NCBI RefSeq assembly: GCF_014646335.1
Contig: NZ_BMNG01000003.1
Coordinates: forward strand, 517,560-581,559
Direction of reading: 5' to 3'
DNA from: Streptomyces lasiicapitis
Lineage (GTDB): Bacteria > Actinomycetota > Actinomycetes > Streptomycetales > Streptomycetaceae
Length of the DNA: 64,000 nucleotides
Made by a program: the position numbers and the translations under genes. Shown piece by piece: positions 16,178 to 23,253 of this stretch. How positions within the stretch are numbered: position 1 is the stretch's first letter; every line of letters begins with the position of its first letter. The notes beneath the pieces were generated by a model that was not told where the DNA came from, searched no databases, and saw only the letters and a program-made list of their open reading frames with translations.

Positions 16178-17902
16178 TTATGGGGTACGTGAGTTCAGCC
16201 CTGGGGCGGTGGCGGACCGGCGCGCCCGCCGTACCGCGTACCAGCCCGCCGCCGTCAGCGCCGCGGCCAGTGCCGCGGCCCCGGTCACCGTCTGCCCGGT
16301 GGACGCCAGGCTGCCGTCCGACCCCGCGCCGCCGCCGACGGACCCGGCGGAGCCGTCCGAACCCGCGCCACCGTCCGATCCGCCCGCCGCGCCGGACGCC
16401 CCGCCACCCGAGTCGCCCCCGGCCGAACCGCCGTCGGCAGCACCGCCGTTGTCCCCTCCGTCACTGGAGCCGCCGTCGGAGCCGTCACCGGGATCGCCCC
16501 CGGTCCCGCCGTCCCCCGTGCCGGGCCCGCCCGGCCCCCCGTCGCCGGGTTCCGCGCGCACCGTCAGTGTCACCGGCTCCGTGCGGGCCGTACCGGCGTC
16601 GTTGGTGAACTCGGCGCGGTAGCGGTAACCGTCGTGCGACGCAAGGGACTTGAAGGTGTACGAGGGGTCGGTGGCGCCCTCGACCGGGCGCCACGACTCG
16701 CCGCCGTCGGTGCTCTCCTGCCACCGCACGGCGGGCTCCGGGGAGCCCTTGGCCTTGGCCGTGAACGTGACGTCGGACCCGGCGGTGACCGTCAAGTCCT
16801 CGGGAGATTCCGTGATTTCGGGGGGCGTGTTCCGTTCGATCCGGGTGACGCGGCCCTGCGCCGGGCTTGTCACGAAGACCTCGGCCCCGCCCGGCGCCAC
16901 GGTCACCGCCGCGGAGCCGAGCTGGGCCTCGTTGCCGGGCAGCGGGAGCGGCTCGGCAACGTCCTTCAAGGTGATGGTGTCGACCACGGTCAGCGATCCC
17001 CGGCCGTCGTAGCCGGGCGCCCCCGGGTCTCCGACATCCTGCCGGGCGATGTACGCGCGGGCGCCGTCGAAGGCCACGTCCCGTGCCAGATCCGTGTCCT
17101 TGACGGTGCCGCGCGGCGCGCCGTCCGGGCCGAACACCATCACCTCGTCCTGTCGTCCCACCCACACCGATCCGGTCGCCGGATCGACGGCGGTGAAACC
17201 CCCTGACCCCTCTGCCCCTTGCGGCACGGGGAGTTCGACGGTCTTCGCCACGGTGAAGGAGGCCGTGTCGACGCGGTACAGCTTGTTCTGCGCCAGGTCC
17301 GTCCACCACACCGCGCGCCGCTCGGCGTCGACGGCGAACCGTCCGGCGCCCGGCAGGGCCAGCGACCGTTCGACCTTGCCGGTGGCCGTCTCGACCTCGG
17401 TGAGCGCGGTGCCCTGCGCGACCAGCGTCGTCCCCTCCGTGACGCCGGGCCCGACATCGGTCACCTTGGCGCCCGCCAGCCAGACGCCCTTCGCCTCCGT
17501 GTCGCCGTCCTTGGCCGTGCCGAGGCCCTTGAGCGGATAGTGGAAGACGACGCCGTCGCCCGGCAGCGGACCGGCGATCCGGTGCACGGCGGACTCGCGC
17601 GGCACACCGGTGGAGCCGGGCGCTTTGCTGGTCCGGCCGCGCACGGTGCCGTCGGCCCGGTCGAGGACGTACAGACCCATCTCGTTGACGTCCGCCGTGC
17701 CCGCGTCGTCGTCGGAGCCGACGTACAGCTTCTTCGAGTCGGGGTGGATCAGGACGTCGAGCGGCTTGCCGGCCGTGGTGAAGTCGCCCGTGCGGCGGTA
17801 ACTGTCCTTCTCCTCGGGGGCGTTGGCGTCGCCGGGCGCGAAGCCGGTGGTGAGAGTGGCGAGCGTCAGCGCCGACGCGGTCAGCAGGGGCATGCGTCTC
17901 AT
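16178..17902 (-). CDS. Sortase-anchored surface protein with beta-propeller and Ig domains
   Basis: A 574-aa secreted protein. A signal peptide (about 1-28, ending ANA) is followed by YVTN/NHL-like propeller repeats (KPLDVLIHPDSKKLYVGSDD, RFAVDAERRAVWWTD, FTAVDPATGSVWVGR, SAAVTVAPGGAEVFVTSP). An Ig-like domain follows (about 360-450: TPPEITESPEDLTVTAGSDVTF), then a Gly/Ser/Asp-rich spacer of about 80 residues. The C-terminus has LASTG (532-536), a hydrophobic helix and a positive RRARR tail, matching the LAxTG class E sortase signal used by long chaplins. It begins 16 bp downstream of the iron-boxed gene at 17919 and is probably in the same operon. A role in iron or heme acquisition at the cell wall is inference from the regulation. 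Confidence 0.82.
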   Translation of the reverse strand: MRRMPLLTASALTLATLTTGFAPGDANAPEEKDSYRRTGDFTTAGKPLDVLIHPDSKKLYVGSDDDAGTADVNEMGLYVLDRADGTVRGRTSKAPGSTGVPRESAVHRIAGPLPGDGVVFHYPLKGLGTAKDGDTEAKGVWLAGAKVTDVGPGVTEGTTLVAQGTALTEVETATGKVERSLALPGAGRFAVDAERRAVWWTDLAQNKLYRVDTASFTVAKTVELPVPQGAEGSGGFTAVDPATGSVWVGRQDEVMVFGPDGAPRGTVKDTDLARDVAFDGARAYIARQDVGDPGAPGYDGRGSLTVVDTITLKDVAEPLPLPGNEAQLGSAAVTVAPGGAEVFVTSPAQGRVTRIERNTPPEITESPEDLTVTAGSDVTFTAKAKGSPEPAVRWQESTDGGESWRPVEGATDPSYTFKSLASHDGYRYRAEFTNDAGTARTEPVTLTVRAEPGDGGPGGPGTGDGGTGGDPGDGSDGGSSDGGDNGGAADGGSAGGDSGGGASGAAGGSDGGAGSDGSAGSVGGGAGSDGSLASTGQTVTGAAALAAALTAAGWYAVRRARRSATAPGLNSRTP

Positions 17903-17918
17903 CGAGTGGCCGCCCGGA

Positions 17919-18470
17919 CTACTGGAAGGTGACCGGGATGTGCACGTCGTATTTGCGGTCGCCGGAGTCGAAGTGGTCGGCGCGCGTCACGATCGCGCAC
18001 TCCACCGTCTCGCCGCACACCTTGCCGTTGCCCAGGTCGGCCTTCACATGGATTTTCACCGAGAAGCTGCCGCCCGCGCCGAACCGGGAGCTGTTCGGTA
18101 CGGTGCCGCCGCCCGCATTGGACACCCAGTGCGAGGCGCCCGTCGTGCCCGACTGGTCCTGGCCGCCCAGGCACGGCGTCGGCTTGTTCGCGCCGGGCGC
18201 CCCGGAGACCGCGCACAGGCCTACGTACACGCCCTGCCCGGAGTTGTAACCGGTCCCGGACACCGTGACGTTGGCGCCGCCGGCCGCGGCGGAGTCCGGC
18301 CCGGTGAGCTTCAGGTGGTATGTCGTGCCGCCGTCGGTGATGGTGCGCTCGGCCGTGACGTCGGCCGCCGTCGCGGTTCCGGCGAAGGCGGCCGTGAGCG
18401 CGGCGGCGGCGAGGGCGGTGACGCAGGCGCGGGTGCGAACGCGGGTGCGGGTGGGCATGGTTGACGGCAC
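17919..18470 (-). CDS. Secreted Ig-fold protein under iron-box control
   Basis: A 183-aa exported protein. The signal peptide spans about 1-36 (RTRACVTALAAAALTAAFAGTATA). The mature part is beta-rich with two cysteine pairs (VYVGLCAVSG with PTPCLGG, and KVCGETVECAIVTRADH). The order of these elements recalls the neocarzinostatin-type Ig fold of actinomycete apoproteins, though the similarity is weak. A consensus iron box lies 43-62 bp upstream of the ATG, so expression should be repressed by DmdR1/IdeR with ferrous iron. The sortase-anchored protein gene follows after 16 bp. A hemophore-like or siderophore-binding role is plausible but unproven. Confidence 0.78.
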   Translation of the reverse strand: MPSTMPTRTRVRTRACVTALAAAALTAAFAGTATAADVTAERTITDGGTTYHLKLTGPDSAAAGGANVTVSGTGYNSGQGVYVGLCAVSGAPGANKPTPCLGGQDQSGTTGASHWVSNAGGGTVPNSSRFGAGGSFSVKIHVKADLGNGKVCGETVECAIVTRADHFDSGDRKYDVHIPVTFQ

Positions 18471-18494
18471 CTCTCGGGTGTCGGGGAGGAGACG

Positions 18495-18544
18495 CGCCAG
18501 AGCGAGCCTCCACTTAGGTAAGGCATACCTAAGTCGCTCTGGCG
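18495..18544 (-). promoter_or_regulatory. Iron box (DmdR/IdeR/DtxR operator) within a larger palindrome
   Basis: TTAGGTAAGGCATACCTAA at 18514-18532 matches the 19-bp DtxR-family consensus (TTAGGTTAGGCTAACCTAA) at almost every position. It is flanked by perfect 11-bp arms (18495-18505 with 18534-18544, CGCCAGAGCGA), which could also serve as a terminator for the gene ending at 18552. The box controls the leftward gene starting at 18470. Confidence 0.85.
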
Positions 18545-18551
18545 GTCCCTG

Positions 18552-18938
18552 TCAACGCCTCCCTGATGCCTCTCCGTCCAGCCCCCAGCTGTGAATGCGC
18601 TTGGGATGAATGCGGATCAGCTCCTCGCTGAAGTGCGGGCCCAACGCGTGCGGACCGGTGAGCAGTTCGGCCTCACCGCGAATGTCCACGCCCCGCACCC
18701 GCCACGGCCGTTCGCTCACGATGTCGTCGACGACGAGCGCGACTCTCGGATTGGCCCGCAGATTGCGCCACTTCTTCGTGGTGCCCATCGACTGGCCGCC
18801 GATCAGGATCGTGCCGTCGTCCTGCGGGAAGAACCCGACGGGGTTGGCCTGCGGCTGCCCCTGCGGGTCGACGGTGGCGAGCCTGCCCAGGCGCTGGGAC
18901 TTCAGGTACGCGCGCTCGGCCGCGCTGAATTCGGTCAT
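18552..18938 (-). CDS. PPOX-class (split-barrel) F420-dependent oxidoreductase
   Basis: A 128-aa protein of the pyridoxamine-phosphate-oxidase-like split beta-barrel fold. It shows the features of the F420-binding subgroup: LKSQRLGRLATVDPQGQPQANPVGF near the N-terminus, GTTKKWRNLRANPRVALVVDDI in the middle and RIHPKRIHSWGLDG at the end. These small enzymes reduce diverse substrates with F420H2 in actinomycetes; the substrate is unknown. The ATG at 18938 (MTEFSAAERAY) gives the standard length; the upstream extension overlaps the neighbouring gene region. Transcription runs toward the iron-boxed operon, separated from it by the palindrome at 18495-18544. Confidence 0.86.
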   Translation of the reverse strand: MTEFSAAERAYLKSQRLGRLATVDPQGQPQANPVGFFPQDDGTILIGGQSMGTTKKWRNLRANPRVALVVDDIVSERPWRVRGVDIRGEAELLTGPHALGPHFSEELIRIHPKRIHSWGLDGEASGRR

Positions 18939-18976
18939 GGGGCGAGGCTGGCACGAGGATCGGGTTCGCGCACTGC

Positions 18977-21301
18977 TCACGCCGAGGGCAACCCCCACCG
19001 AGGCGCGTCCGCGTTCGGCTCGACCGGCCTCACCCGCAGGTCCGGCCGGTCACCGCGCGCCGTGATCAGCGCCGAGCCGCCCCTGCCGAGCGCGACATGG
19101 ATCGCGCCGCCACCCGCGTCCTCGTACCGCAGGGGCCGCCCCCGCCCGTCCCGCACCTCGATCGGCCCGGCGATCCCGTGCCGCACGACACACGGCGCGC
19201 CCGCCTCGCTCACCAGGCGCACCCACCGCGTCGCCCCCTTCTCCCGCACCGCGCTGAGCAGGAACGCCCCCTGCGTACGGAAGTCGTGCACGGCGAGGTC
19301 CGCCCACGCGGCGGGCAGCGCGGGGAACACGCGGATGACGTCGCCCCACGACTGGCACACCATGTCGTGCAGCGACTGCGCGGCCGACAGCGGCGTCTCG
19401 ATGACCGGGCCCGACTCCTTGTACATGGTGTTGGCCTGGATGAAGCGGCTCATCAGCTCGCCGAGGTATTTCAGGGCGTCCTCGCCCTTGCCGAGCAGCG
19501 CGGAGACCGACGCCGCGCCGGTGAACGTATAGCCCTGCAGGGCGCCTTCGAAGCCGACCCAGTGCGCCAGGGACTTCTCGATCAGCGCCTTCTCGGCCGG
19601 GGTGCGGCCCGTGACCTCGTACAGCGGATAGACCGCGAGCAGATGGGAGTAGTGGCGGTGCGACTTCGCGAAGGGGATGTCCGCGCCGATCATGTAGCCG
19701 TGTCCGTCGGTGGGGTACGTGACGAGCCTGGCCAGGACCTCGCGCCAGCGCGGGGCCAACTCGTCGTCGACGCCGAGGAGTTCGGCGGAGTCCAGGAGGG
19801 TGCGGCAGCCCCAGGTGAGGAGCATCAGGTCGTAGTTGCAGTCGCGGCTGTTGCCGCCGTACTCGGGGGAGAAGGTCGCCGGCAGGTGCAGCTTGCCGTC
19901 GGGGCCGGGCTGGAGGAAGTGCAGGTAGTAGTTGACGGCGCCGCGCAGGAGAGGGAAGAGGACGTCGCGCAGGAGCGCGGTGTCCATGGTGTGGCGGTAG
20001 CTCAGCCAGACGTTGTGGAGTGCCCAAGTGAGGTTGCCGACCTCGGGAGTCGGCGGGTCCTGGCCCGGGATGCCCACGCCGTACCCGCCGTTGGTGACGG
20101 AGGCGCCGTTGACCAGGCGGGTGTCGGTGGTGCGGGGCACGCCGAGGGAGTCCGCGCGGTACGGCGCGGCGACCTCCTTGGCGAGGTTGTCCCGGAACTC
20201 ACTCAACGCCCGTGTCACTGCGTCGAGTTCGAGGTGGTTGGAGCCGTGGATCAGCCAGTACTCCAACTGCACGTTCAGGTTCCACCAGGTGTTCGGCCAC
20301 GGCGTCGGCTCCAGCCAGGGGCCGCAGGTTGCCATCACCGGGGCGTCGCGGCGGGCCGCGGCCGCCGTCTTGTAGAGCTGGATCCAGTAGAAGCGCTGCA
20401 TGCGCGCGTCGGGCAGGGACAGGAAGCTCTTTCGGTAGTACGCGTCCCACCATGCGCGGTGCGGCGCCGCGAAGGCGTCGTACGGGAGCCGGGCGGCGGA
20501 CCGCACCGCGCGCACCGCCCGGTCGCGGGCCGTGGACTTCGGGTGCGAGTGCGCCACGTGGACGTACAACGTCCGTGCCCCGCCCCGCTGTTGCTCCCGC
20601 CAGGCGGTGACGTGCTGTCCGCCCGCGAGCAGCGGCTGCACGGCCGCCGACACGCCGTCGTGCTGCTCGACGCGTGCGGGCGGGTTGCCCTCGTACCCCG
20701 TCGGCACCGGCTTGAACGCGGCCCGCGGGCTGATCGCCTCCGCCGGATGGAACACCCAGCGGAAGCCGCGCTCGCCCGCGCTCGCGGTCACCTCCACCGC
20801 GAGGACGGCGCGCGAGCTGTGCACATGCGCGCGGAGGCGGAGCGTGCCGCGGTCCGTGGTGAGCGTCCCCGTCAGCTCGGCGTCGCGCAGCCGAAGGCGC
20901 CAGTCGAGGCCGGTGATCGTACCGACGGGCTCCAGCGTGAGGTGGCCGATCGGAAGCCGGGCGAGACCGAAGAGGGAGCCGAACTGCGGTCTGTGGTCCT
21001 GCACTTCGGAGTGCTGGACGTTGAAGCGGACCGCCTTCGTCTCGCGGCCCGGCTCCGCGTAGATCCCCGAGCCGAGGAAGCCGTTGCCCAGGAACGGGCC
21101 CTCGTACCAGGTCCTCGGCATCCGCCGCCAGACCATGTCCGCGTCGTCGAGGACGGTGCGCCAGGGGTCGGGGGCGTGGTCGTGTCCGTGGTCGCGGCCG
21201 GGGGCGGCGTGCGCGGCCTGCGCGGGGAGGCCGCCGACCAGCACCGCCCCGCCGAGCGCGGGTCCGGTGGCGAGCACGGCTCTTCTGGTCGGTCTGGGCA
21301 T
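18977..21301 (-). CDS. Secreted glycoside hydrolase, GH95-like (alpha-L-fucosidase family)
   Basis: A 774-aa enzyme with a twin-arginine signal (RPTRRAVLATGPALGGAVLVGG). The N-terminal beta domain (RMPRTWYEGPFLGNGFLGSGIY) precedes an (alpha/alpha)6 barrel. GH95-type motifs are visible: NTWWNLNVQLEYW (the Asn pair of the family), PATFSPEYGGN (the SPE segment carrying the general acid Glu), KSHRHYSHLLAVYPL and IRVFPALPAAW. Where fucosidases have QIDGNFG with the catalytic-base Asp, this protein has MYKESGPVIETPLSAAQSL, so specificity or mechanism may differ from true 1,2-alpha-L-fucosidase. It is likely an exported glycosidase acting on plant or fungal glycans. No partner genes are evident. Confidence 0.82.
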   Translation of the reverse strand: MPRPTRRAVLATGPALGGAVLVGGLPAQAAHAAPGRDHGHDHAPDPWRTVLDDADMVWRRMPRTWYEGPFLGNGFLGSGIYAEPGRETKAVRFNVQHSEVQDHRPQFGSLFGLARLPIGHLTLEPVGTITGLDWRLRLRDAELTGTLTTDRGTLRLRAHVHSSRAVLAVEVTASAGERGFRWVFHPAEAISPRAAFKPVPTGYEGNPPARVEQHDGVSAAVQPLLAGGQHVTAWREQQRGGARTLYVHVAHSHPKSTARDRAVRAVRSAARLPYDAFAAPHRAWWDAYYRKSFLSLPDARMQRFYWIQLYKTAAAARRDAPVMATCGPWLEPTPWPNTWWNLNVQLEYWLIHGSNHLELDAVTRALSEFRDNLAKEVAAPYRADSLGVPRTTDTRLVNGASVTNGGYGVGIPGQDPPTPEVGNLTWALHNVWLSYRHTMDTALLRDVLFPLLRGAVNYYLHFLQPGPDGKLHLPATFSPEYGGNSRDCNYDLMLLTWGCRTLLDSAELLGVDDELAPRWREVLARLVTYPTDGHGYMIGADIPFAKSHRHYSHLLAVYPLYEVTGRTPAEKALIEKSLAHWVGFEGALQGYTFTGAASVSALLGKGEDALKYLGELMSRFIQANTMYKESGPVIETPLSAAQSLHDMVCQSWGDVIRVFPALPAAWADLAVHDFRTQGAFLLSAVREKGATRWVRLVSEAGAPCVVRHGIAGPIEVRDGRGRPLRYEDAGGGAIHVALGRGGSALITARGDRPDLRVRPVEPNADAPRWGLPSA

Positions 21302-21428
21302 CAGGCCTCCTGGCCGCTTCGCGTCGCTGAGTCATCGGAGGTATCTGCCGCTGAAAGCTAGAGATGACGTACGGGTACGTCAATGAGTAGGGAGAGATCG
21401 GATGTACAAAGCGCGGTGAGGCAGACCG

Positions 21429-21914
21429 TCAGCCGCCCCAGATCTCCGCCCCCACCCACGCCCCCACGATCAGCAGACACGCGAACAGCTCCACGAACAC
21501 GCTCCACCCCCCGGCCCGCAGCGCCGTCCGCACCGCCGTCACCGCCTCACCGTGCCCGCCGAGCCGCACGCGCTCGGCCACGTACAGACCGCCGACGAAC
21601 CCCGGCAGCGCGCCGAGCACCGGCACCACGCAGAACCCGAGCAGCGCGCCGCCGCCCGCGAACACCGCCATCCGCCGGGTCGCCCCCGACTCCCGCAGCC
21701 GCCGGGGCGGCAGCTGCCAGCGCACGGCCTGGGACAGCAGGAGCACCACGGTCGCGCCGACCAGAACCCCCCAGGCGAGCCCCCGCGGGTCCTGGAGCGC
21801 CCACCACGCGGTCCCGGCCCACACCAGCCAGGACCCCGGCACCCCGGGCACCAGCACTCCGCACAGGCCGAGCAGCATCACCACGCCGACCAGCAGGAGT
21901 TCCCACGCTCCCAT
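21429..21914 (-). CDS. DUF456 family small membrane protein
   Basis: A 161-aa integral membrane protein with about four hydrophobic segments (ELLLVGVVMLLGLCGVLVPGVPGSWLVW, GLAWGVLVGATVVLLL, AVFAGGGALLGFCVVPVLGALPGFVGGLYVAE, VFVELFACLLIVGAWVGAEIW). The LVPGVPG and PVLGALPGFVGG glycine/proline motifs define DUF456. Function unknown; conserved in actinobacteria. It lies 42 bp downstream of the LuxR-type regulator gene on the same strand and could be its operon partner. Confidence 0.85.
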   Translation of the reverse strand: MGAWELLLVGVVMLLGLCGVLVPGVPGSWLVWAGTAWWALQDPRGLAWGVLVGATVVLLLSQAVRWQLPPRRLRESGATRRMAVFAGGGALLGFCVVPVLGALPGFVGGLYVAERVRLGGHGEAVTAVRTALRAGGWSVFVELFACLLIVGAWVGAEIWGG

Positions 21915-21956
21915 CTGCCCAGGGTGCAGGAGCGGGTACGAAACCGCAGGTCGGGG

Positions 21957-22988
21957 TCAGTCCTGGGGCCCCGCGTGGGGGGCGGTCCCGAAGGGCCCGG
22001 CGGCCGCCTCGCGGGCCACCCAGCCCCGTTCGTACGCGTGCCAGCCCAGCTGCAGCCGCGTCGTCACGCCGGTCAGCTCCATCAGCCGCTTCACCCGGCG
22101 CTGTACGGTGCGCAGCCCCAGGTCGAGCTGTTTGGCGACGCTCGCGTCGGTCATCCCGGCGAGCAGCAGCGACAGGACCTCCAGGTCCGTGCCGTCCGGC
22201 CCCTCGGTGTCCGCCTCGCGCACCGCGCCGTCCTCGCCGAGGCGCAGCGGCAGCGCCGTGCGCCACACCGCCTCGAAGAGGCCCGTCAGGGACTCCAGGA
22301 GGCCGCTGGCGTGCACCACGAGCGCCGCGGGTTCCGCCGTGCGGGACGTCAGCGGCACCATCGCCAGGGAGCCGTCCACGACCACCAGCTTCGTCGGTAC
22401 GCGGTCGGCGACCCGCACCCGCTCCTCGCGCCGCATCGCCGCGGACACCTCCAGGAGGCCGGTGGGCGCGGCGAGCACCTCCCGCTCGATGACCACGCGG
22501 TAGCGCACGCCCCGGTTGGCGGCCTGCTCCTCCGCGTCGTTCTCCACGCCCGTCACCGCGACCGGCCTGCCCGTGACCAGCGCGCACACCTCGTGGCTCG
22601 CGCCGAGCTGGAGCTGCAGGAAGCGCTGCGAGACGGCGGCCGCGCCGGTCACCACCTCGACCAGGTCGTGCACGGTGGGCTCCGCGGCCTGCGCCCGGTA
22701 CTCCTCGGCGAGCAGGGTCGCCGCCAGCTCCGCCTTCTCCAGCTCGTGCCGGTGCTGGGTCAGCAGCGCGCCCAGGGCCACGCCGGGCGGCGCCGCCACC
22801 CAGCGGCCCGCCCGGCCCGACGCCTGCGCGGCCAGGCCGTGCCGTTCCAGGCGGCGCAGCGCGCGCTCGGTCTCCGGCTCGCCGAGCGTGAGGCGGCGCG
22901 CCAGATCGGGCACGTCGGCGGCGCCCACCGACACCAGCGCCCGGTACGCCGCCTCGTGCGTGTCGTCCAGACCTATCGCTGCCAGCAT
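21957..22988 (-). CDS. LuxR-type transcriptional regulator with N-terminal TrmB-like domain
   Basis: A 343-aa protein. Residues 1-75 are a winged-helix TrmB-like segment (LDDTHEAAYRALVSVGAADVPDLARRL). A central region of about 170 aa follows that may bind a ligand, and the C-terminal about 60 residues form a LuxR helix-turn-helix (DLEVLSLLLAGMTDASVAKQLDLGLRTVQRRVKRLMELTG). This three-part layout is common among Streptomyces orphan regulators. The ATG at 22988 (MLAAIGLDDTHEAA) is chosen; the longer frame upstream is arginine/glycine noise overlapping the PP2C promoter region. Targets unknown. Confidence 0.84.
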   Translation of the reverse strand: MLAAIGLDDTHEAAYRALVSVGAADVPDLARRLTLGEPETERALRRLERHGLAAQASGRAGRWVAAPPGVALGALLTQHRHELEKAELAATLLAEEYRAQAAEPTVHDLVEVVTGAAAVSQRFLQLQLGASHEVCALVTGRPVAVTGVENDAEEQAANRGVRYRVVIEREVLAAPTGLLEVSAAMRREERVRVADRVPTKLVVVDGSLAMVPLTSRTAEPAALVVHASGLLESLTGLFEAVWRTALPLRLGEDGAVREADTEGPDGTDLEVLSLLLAGMTDASVAKQLDLGLRTVQRRVKRLMELTGVTTRLQLGWHAYERGWVAREAAAGPFGTAPHAGPQD

Positions 22989-23253
22989 GCGGCGACGCCC
23001 CTCCCGATGGCTCTCCGGGCAGGCCAGGCCCCCCGATCGTGCTGGCGCGTTCCACCCCGCCGTGGCGGAAAGCGGCCACGGCGTAAACCCGCCGCGAACA
23101 TCATCCCCGCAGTACCCGCCGGTCTGCCAAGGTGGGCCCCCGCGCCGGGCGGTCCTCCCGTGGGGGGTGGGGCCGCCCGGCGCCCGGCCCGCCGCTCGCT
23201 GAAATTTCCGGATGCACCGTTTTCGTACGCCCTGTGCGGTGGACAATAGGGTC

